From positions 114,501 through 178,500 of the forward strand of contig JAKJHU010000330.1 in NCBI GenBank assembly GCA_022316685.1: DNA of 64,000 nucleotides, read 5' to 3'. The notes under the pieces were generated by a model. It searched no databases and was not told where the DNA came from. It worked only from the letters and a program-made list of their open reading frames with translations. A program made the position numbers and the translations under genes. Source of the stretch: Progne subis subis. Lineage: Eukaryota; Chordata; Aves; Passeriformes; Hirundinidae. Numbering within the stretch: the stretch's first letter is position 1; every line of letters begins with the position of its first letter. Shown piece after piece: positions 20,209-30,580 of the stretch.

Positions 20209-21475
20209 GATCTCACATTCCAAAACCTTGGCCAGATGGAGGAGAAGGCTGAGGAAGAGGAAGATGCCATGGGACAGCCAGGCAGGTGAGGGGGAAGTCA
20301 GTGCCCCTTTCCCCCTCTCTCCTGCTCCATCTCCCAGCCCAGCATGGCCACCAGCTGCAGAACAACCCCACTGCTGATGCTGTCCTGCGGGGGATACATT
20401 CAGGGGATCTCCTTCCCTTTCCCTCTGGCACGGAGGCAAATCCCATCCCCTGCTTGTCCTTCCTCTCCCAGACAAGGAGCTGAGGATGGAGACCAGGGAG
20501 AACAAATCCCCGCAGCAGAACCTCTTGGAACAGGTTTTGAGCAGCTCCACGGTGCAGGAATCCAAAAGGGAGGAAAAGCCCCGGAGATCTCCCACACTGA
20601 GCAGCTCCAAACCCATCCCAGGGAGCTCTGAGGAGGAAAGACCCACCCTGTGCCAGGAAGGTGAACAGAGCTTCAGCCGGGGCTCTGAACTGGTGGTCCC
20701 TGAGTGGCTTCATGAGGGGGAGAAGCCCCACAAGTGCTTGGAGTGTGGGAAGAGCTTCAGCTGGAACTGCCTCCTGATCAGCTACCAGCGGATCCACACT
20801 GGGGAGAAGCCCTATGAGTGTCCTGAGTGTGGGAAGAGGTTTCAGACCAGCTCCAATCTCCTCGTGCACGAGCAGATTCACACAGAGGAGAGGCCCTTCC
20901 ACTGCCCCGACTGCAGGAAGGGCTTCAAGCACAACTCCCACCTCATCAGGCACCAGCGCAACCACACTGGGGAGAGGCCCTACGAGTGTGAGGAATGTGA
21001 GATGAGCTTTACCCACAGCTCCAGCCTGATCTGCCACCAGAAGATCCACACCAGGGAACGGCCCTATGAGTGTGAGCAGTGTGGGAAGAGCTTCAGCCAC
21101 AGATCCAGCCTGATCCGCCACTAGAACATCCATGCTGAGGAAAGGCCATAAAAGTGGGGGGAATGTGGGAAGGGCTTCCACCAGAGGTCGCACCTGATCA
21201 TCCATCAAATTATCTGCACTGGGGAGAGGTCTTACAAGTGTCCCAAGTGTCAGAAGAGGTTTAGGACCAGCTCCAATCTCCTCATTCATGGGCAGATTCA
21301 CACAGAAGAGAGGCCCTTCCGCTGCCCCAGCTGTGGAAAGGGCTTCAAGCTCAACTCCACTCTCATTATCCACTGGTGCATCCACACTGGAGAGAGACCC
21401 TACGAGTGTCCCCAGTGTGGGAAGAGCTTCTCAGACACCTTCCACTTGATCCAACACGAATGGAGGCTCCAGTAA
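20209..21475 (+). pseudogene. C2H2 zinc-finger gene, broken (avian ZNF family)
   Basis: A short exon 20209-20285 lies between an AG (20207-20208) and GTGAGG donor. The finger exon starts at 20472 after CCCAG. The splice is in frame for the KRKMPWDSQA / [11 protein letters not shown] junction typical of avian KRAB-less ZNF genes, but the exon-1 ATG at 20236 is in another frame, so a small indel has broken the start. Nine C2H2 units are visible (20731-21470) with [12 protein letters not shown] linkers. Unit 1 has Tyr for the first His. A TAG at 21122-21124 ends the frame in unit 5 and another stop follows near 21149. Unit 6 lacks a Cys and a His. It would have been a DNA-binding nuclear protein. 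Confidence 0.85.
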
Positions 21476-22980
21476 GGGAAACCCTGCGAGTGCCCTAATG
21501 TGGGAAGAGCTTTGTGCATTGCTCCAACTCCATCCCCATCAGAGGACCCACGCTGGTCACCCCCTTGGTGACCCACATTCCTGATGATCCAGGTTGAGAA
21601 GACATCTGGCTGATGGCCTCCACGTCCTCCTGGATCCCCACAGGCACCTGGATGAATGCAGGGGCAGGAACATCCATTGTGACTAACTGGCATTGGAAAT
21701 TAATTGTGAAGAGATGATTTGTTGACTTTACAGCCCAAAAATCTGATCTGCTCTGCCCAGTTGTTTCTTTTGGTGGCACCAAGCAATGCTGGATAATCTT
21801 GGAGATCTTTCCCTACCTGAATAACTCCCATGCTTATCACATCAAAACACCCAGAACTGGGGTAAAAATAAAGAAATCAAGCAGACATCTAAAGCTGCAT
21901 TGTTTTTTTGGGATTTGAGTGTGGATTTTGTGTTCAGGGAGTATTCAGGAGGATTTAGTTGTTCTGGGACCACCCAAGGTGAGGGACATGGCCATGATCT
22001 CGTAGTTGAGATCAGCAGAACATGTCCACCTGAGCCCATCTGTTCTCCAGGCATTCCGGTTGTTTGTCCCAGTCCCAGGCCTGGGTCTCCCCATCCGGGA
22101 TGTCCCCCTCAAAGTGCCCAAATCTCTGCGGAAGTGCCCGAGCTGTTCCTGGCTGTGGATGTTCCTGTCCACCAACCTCTCCTGGTTAGTGCCATGGGGG
22201 GCTGGGTGGGGTTTTAGGGACTCCTGGGGACACTGAGAGAGGCTTTTGTGGCTCTTGGGGGCATTTGTGGTTCTGGGAGGGGGCTTGGGGCATTCTGGGG
22301 GGGGTTTGTTGAGGGAGTGTTGGGGTCCTGGCAGGGCTGTGTGTCTTGGAGAGAATTTGGGTGGGTCTTGGGGGAGATGGGAGGGGGGTTTTGTGGTTTT
22401 TGGGAGCATTTATGTTTTCAGGAGTGGTTGGGGGTGTCCTGAGCAGGAGCTGTGGGGTGGTTTAAGGGGTCTGGGAGTGGCTGTGGGGCTGGGAAGGCAT
22501 TTTGGGGCAGTTGTGACTCCCTCACATCCCCAAAGCTCACACCAGACCCTTCCCCAAAGATGCTGCCATGTTTTGGGGCTCCATGTTGGGGTTCATCCTC
22601 CTGGTGCTGCAGGAGAAGGTGAGGGGGGTTCCCCAGGGGCTGTGTGTGTCCCCCCAGAGCGTGTGTGACCCCCCTATCTCAGTGTCTCCCCCTTTTCCCT
22701 CCCCACAGGGCTCCTGCCCCAGCTCCTGCTGCCCCCAGGAGGGAATTTGGGGAGGGGGCAGAGGGGGTGCGCAGCCCCTGCCAGGGGATGACCCCGCCCC
22801 AGCCCCTTTGTTTAGCACAAAGCTGGGCTTGGGGCCGCAGGAGGAAGAGGCCGAGGGGAAGCAGATCCTGCAGGTGGGACAGGGCTTGGGGTCAGGGCAA
22901 GGTCCTGCCCTGCACACCTGGCTCAGGTGTGACCCTGCCCCGGGAAGGGAGCGGGACATTCCCATCCCCACGGATCAGGG
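21476..22980. other. No gene recognised; G-rich intron-like sequence
   Basis: T/G-rich sequence (22190-22560) with many GGGG runs. A small hydrophobic frame at 22567-22625 (MFWGSMLGFILLVLQ) follows a PKDAA-like stretch and is followed by GTGAGG, reminiscent of a membrane-spanning exon. Not enough to call a gene. Confidence 0.4.
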
Positions 22981-22988
22981 CTGGGAGC

Positions 22989-23700
22989 ATGTCTTGGTTT
23001 GAAAAGACAGGTATCTGCCAGGGAGGGGCAGGGCCTCTCTCAGAATGGGAAATTCCAATCCCTTCCCTCCAAGTTCTTATAATTTAGAAGTTTAAAGAGG
23101 GTTTTCAGGTTTTCAGTCAGAGCTATGGGGAAAGGAATAACAGCACTTTACTAGTAAGTATAACAAGGCAAACAACCACTACAGCATTAATAATAAACAG
23201 AACCAGGAACCTCGAGGGGCTTTGTTTCACAGAGCCCAGGGCAGTCTGATCCTTTGGGACCCCAAGAGCATCAAGCTGGAACTGTGGAAACTCTCAGGCT
23301 GGTGGATGGATCAGCGAGGGGCCCCAGCAGGCAAATGTGGAACGTCCTGGCAAGCAGTGGGGTGTCCCAGCAAAGTGAGCAGTGCTGAAGAAGCTGCAAC
23401 GGCTGGGCAGGGCTGGCCCAGCTCCAGCAGGGCAGGTGAGGGGGGCTCCGAATTCCTGGGCACTCCAGCAGATGATGGATGGTGGTAGAATTCCCAGGAC
23501 CGGACCCTCCGTTAACGGTGGACTCCTCATGCAGCAAGCAGCAGCCCAGCCGTGCCTCTCCAATGTCAAGAGCAGGAAAAAGAAACTCAGCTCCCCCCTG
23601 CCCTATCCTTTTTCCCTCCCCCAAACTTCATGTGATAGTATCCCTCTTGGCCACATCTTTTTGTGTTAGTCAAGTACCCTCTAAGTATCAGCACTTTGTT
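22989..23700 (-). mobile_element. Probable passerine ERV LTR fragment
   Basis: Starts TGTCTTGGTTTGAAAAGACAG and continues with a purine-rich block and AATAACAGCACTTTA, then a GC-rich half. This is the appearance of bird ERVL/ERVK LTRs read in antisense, from my recollection of such repeats. The right border is not defined and no partner LTR is seen. Confidence 0.4.
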
Positions 23701-24159
23701 TCCTAGTAACTTATGGGGAAAAAATTCTTTAAGACAAAAGGGAACAAAAGTAATCCCCAACAAAAAGCTGGACCCACTTTCAGAGCAAATTCAGAGACCT
23801 CATCTCCGGGTGGATTCACCATATAGGATTTTCCCATATGCTTGGAAAGGTTCTCCATGTCCTTGCTGTGAAACAGGACTCCCCAGTGACTGCAGACTCT
23901 GAGTGAGGGTGGAGTATTTTGACAACTGGTGATGGATCCTTCTCAATCCCTGTTCTTTCTCTCCTCTAATAATGATTAGGTGCATTACCTTGCCTCTTTT
24001 TGATTGTTGCTAAAGCTAAACACGTAATTTCATTGAATATATAATTTTACTTTTGTGTTGCCTTAATACTCACAGTTGAATAAGACCATTCTTTCCATGG
24101 GTTTCTGTGTTCTTTAAATCGCCCCTGTCAGTTGGCAGAACAGGTATCGGAGCCTGATG
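23701..24159. other. No feature recognised
   Basis: AT-rich. A short stretch near 23925 (GATGGATCCTTCTC) is the inverse of one near 28480, perhaps ERV-derived. Confidence 0.35.
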
Positions 24160-24408
24160 AAAGCAAGGCTCTGCTGTGATCTAGCTGGGCCTCATGGAAT
24201 GCAGACGGCCACTGTCAGTCGATGGAACTCCTGGAAGCAAGGCTCAGATGTGGAAAAGGCTTGTGCACCATGGAACCCAAGAGACCCTGATGGAACCAAG
24301 GCTGCAGTGAGTCACAGAGGGACCCCATGGAAGCCAGGAGAGCATTGTGAGGCTGTGGAACAATATGGCACCAAGGTTCCACTGGGACTTGACAGAACCC
24401 CATGGAAG
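24160..24408 (+). repeat. Degenerate CATGGAACC minisatellite, locus 1
   Basis: Irregular repeats of about 45-60 bp with the core CATGGAACCAAGG plus GTGA(C/G)-type spacers. The same core occurs at 41870-42310 and 47940-48440. It abuts the ERV-D LTR. Confidence 0.7.
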
Positions 24409-24890
24409 TGAATCGTCCCAAACCGGGCCAAGAGACACTTCTGAGACAAAGTCCAAGAAGCGGGGATTTGCTTTATTCAGAATACCGGGTGCGTGGAGAT
24501 ATCTCCTCCCAACAGCGTGCACACAGGCACACAGCAGATGACAATATATGGCTATACTTCATGCATAGTTGAAGTTTTCCTTGGAAAAGGTGTGGGCATG
24601 CAAACTGTATCTTAGAACCCATTTCTATCATTAGCATAGGAGAGGCACAGGCACAGCACTCTGGTGGTGGCACTGAGGAAGGGTACACCTTTTCCTTGGT
24701 GGTCTCCAGATGAAGGCTGGACATCATCGCTGTGCCCTTTTCACCTTTCTCCTCTAGGCATTTGCAGTCTCTTGTTTGCCGTTTCAGTGACTTTCTCACT
24801 GGTTTTGGCAAGCTCTGTCCTTCATTTTTGCAAGTTTTGTCCCCTATTTCTTGACAAGTTTTATCCAGTGTCTTAAGCTTGTGGTTAACA
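24409..24890 (-). mobile_element. ERV-D 3' LTR
   Basis: Minus strand: starts TGTTAACCACAAGC at 24890 and ends GGGACGATTCA at 24409, 482 bp. TATA-like CATATATTG is at about 24543-24550 and AATAAA at 24472-24477, about 70 bases apart. TG...CA ends and spacing support an LTR. Confidence 0.7.
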
Positions 24891-24949
24891 TTTGCTAGCT
24901 TCCAAGTGTATTTTATTCTTAAGTATGCCCAGGCACAGTGCTTTTAACC

Positions 24950-25255
24950 CTTTCACAGCTAAGGACTGGAGAGACACTGCTGGACACTGGGAATTCCTGC
25001 AGGTGCAGTTAACCCTAACCCACCTTTGCAGACAAGGAGGCTCCAACCTCATTGGGAGAGGGCCCAGCTTTTACACTGTTAAACAAACAAGCAGACATCT
25101 CTTCTAGTGTGGGAACATCTGGTTTCATTCTCCATTTGGTTTCTCCCAAAGCCTGACCAGGGCTCAAGGAGGAAGCAAGGGAGTTGGCTTTGATCTTACA
25201 GCCCCAGACAAAGCCAGATGAGGTGTCACGACAACTCCTACATGGAATCATAAGA
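24950..25255. repeat. About 300 bp dispersed repeat, copy a
   Basis: Direct-repeat partner of 28555-28808. Shared landmarks are ACACTGGGAATT, GAGAGGGCCCAGCT and TCTCCCAAAGCCTG-like sequence. It sits between the ERV-D env end and its LTR. Class unknown. Confidence 0.7.
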
Positions 25256-25259
25256 AACT

Positions 25260-27560
25260 AAGTTCTCACACTGCAATGATTGCAGTGACTGCCACAAATG
25301 CATTTTGCAGCAGCCTACAATTTGGAGGCCAATCCCACCATGAAGAATTTTCTTCTTTCTGCCTCTCTTCTCCTGATCTTTCTATCGAGGTGATTCCTGA
25401 TTGTTGGACTTCAAACCCAGCACTGATTCCTGCAACATTCCTGTCCTAGAATAGCACAGGCTCCTCTCTAGACAGCAAGCAGATAATCCAAGAAGATGCA
25501 GTCCTGTAGAGCCCCCATTCATGTTTGTTGGAGCTCAGTGGATGTGCTATTGTATATTTTAATAGCATCTCGTTTTACTTCTTCTAATAATGGATTTATC
25601 TTGTTAATATAAACTCCACAGGAGAAGGCAGTGCACATGGGGCACAGGGTGAACCAGAATCTTTGGCTTTCTGAGACCAAAGGCATCCTTGGGGGGGAAA
25701 TGTTCTCTTGTCCCAACTCTTCCTTGTGGTTGCTGCCAAAGTATCCTCAAGGGAGGCATCAATATTGCTTCGAAACAGGACCCAAACCATCCCTTAGGAA
25801 GCTGTTTATGGGCTCCACACATCCAGCAGCTTCCATTCCCAGTACCAAAGGTCTGATTTCCTATTTCCCACTGTGGCTTGATGATGGATCCAGGGCTCCT
25901 CCCTGTGCTGCTGTTGTGTCCCCAGTGCCTTTGGCTCAGAGGAGTTTCACAGTGGCCCTGCAGCTGGGACTGGTGTGACACTGACACTGACCAGCTCCAG
26001 CATCCTGAGTTCTATGGACATTGTGAGTGATGCTAAAGCACAGAAATCCTTTCACAATGTGACTTCTAACTATAACAGGGTTTGTTTTCTCCTGAAGGGA
26101 AATCCTAGTGAATCCTGTAAAGCTGATAATTGTATTCCTGTGTTCCACAGCAGAGTTTTCTGTAACTTTCCCTGCACTGGCTCCCTCATGAGTCAGAGCC
26201 CATTGACAGAGTTCTGGGCCATCCATAGGGTGGGCCCTCCAAGGGAACCCCATTCCTCCCAACATTAGTTGAGAACATACCCAGCAATTAGTTATGTTGA
26301 GTATTTAGGCTACATTGATCTTTACATTCTCATAAATATTTTCATGACTAATCCCTTGGTGAAACTCGAGGTGTTTCTGGCAAACAAAGATTCTGGCTGA
26401 CTAACAAGATACAACTTACAGCTATAAGCAGTACTTCAGTGACAAGGTTGCTCATTCTTTTTCCTCAATCTCATTCGTATTAGGAACAATAACTCTGTTG
26501 TCCATGGAGCTGGTGCCTTTTTAATTCCAGAATATTGCCCCCAAGGTCCTTTGCTGTTCAGCTTTACCGTGGTGTCTGTGGGTAACACGGCTTGGTGGGG
26601 TCCTTTCCCTTTGGCTGGAGAGGTTCCAGGTCCCAGTCCCTGGCAGGCACCCAGGCTCCTGGCTGGAATTCCTGTGGAAGTCCCTCAGTGTCACATCAGC
26701 CTTCACATGGAGCCCAGTGGGTCAGAGCATTTCCCAAAGGGTCTGTTGAGGCAAACAGGGAGATTTGGTTTGGCAGGATCTGTAAAACAATATCCCACAA
26801 CATTGACTTGTTCTGGCATAGAACACACAATGGGAATATGAAGGGACTTATTCCCATTATTCCTGCCCAGGTTTCAGAATTCAAATAGTGCTGTCTTTTC
26901 CCAGAGCTGTTCCCTCAGCTGGCTCAGGAGGGCCATTTGGCCTCTGCACCCACACTCTGGCTCCATTATTAGGACTGCTGGATCCAAACCCTCTGTCTCT
27001 ACAAACAGTGCTGATTGGAGGTGGATCTCTTTCTTTCACAATTGTTTTTAAAACTGACAATATTGATACTAGTGCTACCCAGTCATGGGGTTGAATAATC
27101 TAATCTTTTTCTATATTGTTTAGCAGAGTAACTTCTTGATAATCTGCATCAATTCCTCCTCCCATGATATGAACACTTTCCAAGGCCAAGCTGCAGGAGC
27201 AGTGATCAAACCAATGTGTACTGGAGGAATCAGAATTCCCATTCCTGTATTGATAACTCTCATTTGCTTCTGATTTATCCTAATTAATTCCAATGCATGA
27301 AGGTCCAGCCCTGCAGCCTCTGGAGTGGCCCTGTCAGGAGCCATCACACCCAGAACAATTTCCCAGGAAGTCCAAGTCTCACTGTCCATGGTTGTATTTG
27401 CAAACTGGGTGCAGCTGTGCACACCCAGAGAGTTTCCATTTCCCCACTGGGCCCATGTTAAGGGTATGGAGCACATCTGGATGATGGGTTCTCCATCGGG
27501 ACAGGTTCCCATCTGTCTCAACTGCTCTTTTTTTGGACTGCTGACATTTTTTCAACTGCT
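25260..27560 (-). pseudogene. env: ERV-D env
   Basis: Minus-strand envelope remnant. SU N-terminal part is at 27521-27120. The C-terminal SU part, at 25987-25600, has a CWMCG motif near 25835. TM keeps a full C-x6-CC motif (CAILGQECC, 25432-25458), preceded by a stop. Stops and frameshifts are frequent. The membrane anchor is not clear. It would have been a virion surface protein; now non-functional. Confidence 0.65.
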
Positions 27561-27800
27561 CTTTTAACAACCCCTTCATTCATTCAATCAGTCCTGCAGC
27601 TTGTGGATAGTCTGGTACGTGAAAAACCCAGCAGCCTTAATCACTGTATTTTTCATTGTAACAGACAAAGCATTCTGCATCACAGTATCAGCAAACCCTA
27701 TAAAAATAACCAATTTCATCCCTTCCTCCTTTATTCCTATTCTACAATTTGCAAAGCTTACCACTGACATTTGGGTATTGGCCAGTTCTTTTCTGTCAGG
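27530..27800 (-). pseudogene. pol: ERV-D integrase 3' fragment
   Basis: Minus strand, near 27640-27540, reads PDYPQAAGLIE followed by a stop and [11 protein letters not shown], the pattern around the catalytic Glu helix of retroviral integrases. It lies directly upstream of env as expected. Upstream pol is not recognisable. Confidence 0.6.
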
Positions 27801-28400
27801 TATTTAGTGTTACAGAGAGTAGGCAAAGCTAACAAATTAGTATTGTCAGCATTATTTCACATTATTGATTTTTAATTAAATCTAAAAATATATCATCACA
27901 GTATAATTTAAAAAAAACTTTTACTAATAATAATTATAATACTATATTACACTTGCAAAAGAAACCTGAGCTCAAGATTTAAACCTTCCTTCTCTCACTC
28001 CACATGGGAGCATTCCAAAACCAATTCTTCCTTCTGTGGTGCTGTTTCCAATGTGCTGTTAACAAAATCCATCCTCATCTTCCCAAACACACAAGTTCTT
28101 TGCCTTTTTCCATATGCAATGTTTGGATGAATTTTAACACATTCAGCAGTTCAGCCTCTTTTAATCAACTGCTCCACTGCTCTCATGGTGTTCTGACCTC
28201 AGCCCACTCCAGAGCCAGCAAGATCTGGGGAAGAGCTTCCCATCCAGGAATTTCAGATGAGATTGGTTCCTCACATTTACATTTAAAAAGTGACATTTTG
28301 GTGGGATCTGGCCAGACTCTGCCAGTGTAGTTTTACCAGTGGGCAGGGTCAGCACCAAAGACATAAACACCACCTGAAGGAATCAGTGTCATTTACTACA

Positions 28401-28554
28401 GCTCAAAGCAGCAAAGGAGCACAAAAGGAGCAGCTCAGCAATGCACCCAACCATCACTACCAAAGATTGCCTGCAGGGATTGAGAAAGATCCATCACCAG
28501 TTCCCCTCACACTTTCCCATCACCCACATGCACACATCAGTTGGGGGAAGCTGT
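28401..28554. other. No feature recognised
   Basis: Unique-looking sequence between ERV-D remains and the repeat copy b. Confidence 0.3.
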
Positions 28555-28808
28555 CCCAGCCAAGGACTGCAGAGCCACTCCCGGACACTGGGAATTGCTG
28601 CAAGTGCCTCCAGCCACAGGTGAGGCTCCAACCTGGCTGGGAGAGGGCCCAGCTCTGATAGTGCTGAATAAACCAACTGACAGCACTTCTAGTGCAGGAA
28701 CAGCTGGTTTCATCCTCCTCTTGGGTCCCTCCCAAAGCCTGGCCAGGGCCCAAGGAGGAACCAAGGGAGGTGACTTTGACCATCCAGCCCCAAACAAGGC
28801 CAGATGTC
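28555..28808. repeat. About 300 bp dispersed repeat, copy b
   Basis: Partner of 24950-25255 in the same orientation. It includes an AATAAA at about 28663 on the plus strand that is not kept in copy a. Confidence 0.7.
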
Positions 28809-29719
28809 AGATTTCATGGCCTTGTCTGGCTTCTAAACACAGAAAGGTCAATGCATGTCTCACTAATGAGTGGATACATCTGTCACAGTGCTAATGACAA
28901 TGCATATTTCACTAATGAGCAGATACAAAGATAACCTTTGGTTGAAGGTTGATGCAGAGGTCTCCTTTGGCTCAGGGCCTGCTGTTCAGGCCTCACTCAG
29001 GCCTCTTGTCCAGGCCTGGGATGAGCAGGGACATCTTTCACCACATCAGGTTGTTCAGAGCCCTGTCCCAGCCGGACTTGAATGTTTCCAGGGATGGGGC
29101 ATTGACCACCTGCAGCCCCCCACATCCCCCCTGGCCATGGAACCTGGCTGCAGAAATGGGTCCTTGGAGTGCTTTCCAAGGAAACTTGAAGGGATGAGGG
29201 ATCCAAAGCCAGCAGTGGGGTCAGTGCAGTGCCCATGGCCACAGCCCCTTGCAATGGCCCAGGGCAGGTTGGGATGATGATCCACCCTCACTCCTGGCCC
29301 AGGGCAGGGCTGCAGTGCTCTTGGTGGCACCTTGGGCTTGGCACACACTTGAGAAGGGTTTCTGTTTTCACTGGGGAAACTCAGGAGTTTTAGATTGCTT
29401 CAAAAAGAAATGAAGAAAATCCTTTGGCTAAGTGTAGCCAGGTCTCCAAGGAAAGCAGGTCACAGGTAAGTGAGAAGAGGTAGGATGTGGTTTGGGAATG
29501 TGGAGCAAGGTTGTCCCCACTGGGTCAGATCCCAAAGCACAGCTTCTCTGAGCAGGCCAGACCTCCTTGGGAGACCCTGGATCAGTATCAACCACAGAAT
29601 GCTGCAATCACCTCTTGTCTAATGAGAACAGTAATGAAATAGATCCTTGAAAATAGGAATACATATTTCTTAGAAGCTCTTTGATATATTTCTCCATAAC
29701 TGCAGCAGGAAACCTTCGT
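28809..29719. other. No gene; short tandem duplication at 28850-28925
   Basis: A unit of about 62 bp with CACTAATGAG occurs twice (28859 and 28909). From 29000 to 29300 the sequence is GC-rich and may be an old retroelement, but nothing definite is seen. Confidence 0.45.
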
Positions 29720-30580
29720 AATGAAGCCAGAGGGAAATCAAGGCAGAACCATGGTTTGTCAGGACTTGCTTGATGCTAATGAGCCCTGTGTTAGATTTGG
29801 TGTTGAACCATGGAACCTCCGGGCCTGAGAGGAGATTGCACAAACCTTTCCAGGAGTCCAAGTCAGAAGAAAAACCCAAAGTGTCTCAATGCATCAATGG
29901 GTCCCACAGAGGTCCATTCCCAACACAGGCTCTTCCTGGAGTCCATGAAGGAGAGAACTGGAGGCCAGGATTGCAAAAAAAAAAAACCTCTCAGAGACTC
30001 AGTAGCAAAAAGAAGTACTTAAATTATTCCTGAGTACCTTGAAGCATTAATGAGCCCCACTGAGTGTTGTTACTGGCTAAGAATCTCAAGGGACTAATTA
30101 AAGCAGATAATTGGGGCCATGATTGCACAAACCTCTCAGACTCTTTTTTGACCCAGTTTTGTGCCAAAAAAAGTTCTTCAATACCTTGACTACCCTGAAG
30201 TATTAATAAGCCCCACTCTTTTTATTGAAAGAGAATCCCAAGGGATTTATTAAAGTAGATAATTGGGGACATGATTGCACAATCATTCTCATAGTCAGTT
30301 CTAAAAGGGCAACACCAAGTACCTTTAAAAACCTGAAGTTCCTTGAAATATTAATGAGCCCCACAGAGTGTTTTTACTTACAAAGCCTCTCAAGGGACTA
30401 ATTAGAGCAAATAGTTGCAGGCCATGATTGCACAAACCTCTCACAGACTGCAAGGAAAAAGGAAAACCCAAAGTCCTTTGAAAAACCTGCAGTCCCTGGG
30501 AGCACTGAGGAGCCCCCCAGGGCCATTGCTGACCAAGGCTCCCCAGGGACTCCTTCCAGCACATCCTTGAGGCCACTGGC
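29720..30580 (+). repeat. About 150 bp tandem repeat, five to six units
   Basis: Two landmarks recur in register. ATTAATGAGCCCCAC-type is at about 29772, 29889, 30043, 30203, 30349 and 30500. GATTGCACAAACCTCTC-type is at about 29836, 29968, 30120, 30270 and 30425. Spacing is mostly 146-160 bp. Units are diverged; the array runs into the olfactory-receptor duplication unit. Confidence 0.85.

Larger units (their letters stand above)
24409..28400 (-). mobile_element. ERV-D: degraded provirus, env and integrase end with 3' LTR
   Basis: Minus-strand order: integrase 3' part (27530-27800), env (about 27560-25260), untranslated region with an embedded repeat, then LTR (24890-24409). The 5' half (5' LTR, gag, RT) is not recognised. 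It is a different family from ERV-A by LTR and env sequence. Confidence 0.65.

Noticed and set aside
28555..28808. 5' LTR of ERV-D
   Set aside because: It does not match the ERV-D 3' LTR at 24409-24890; it matches a different block inside the element.
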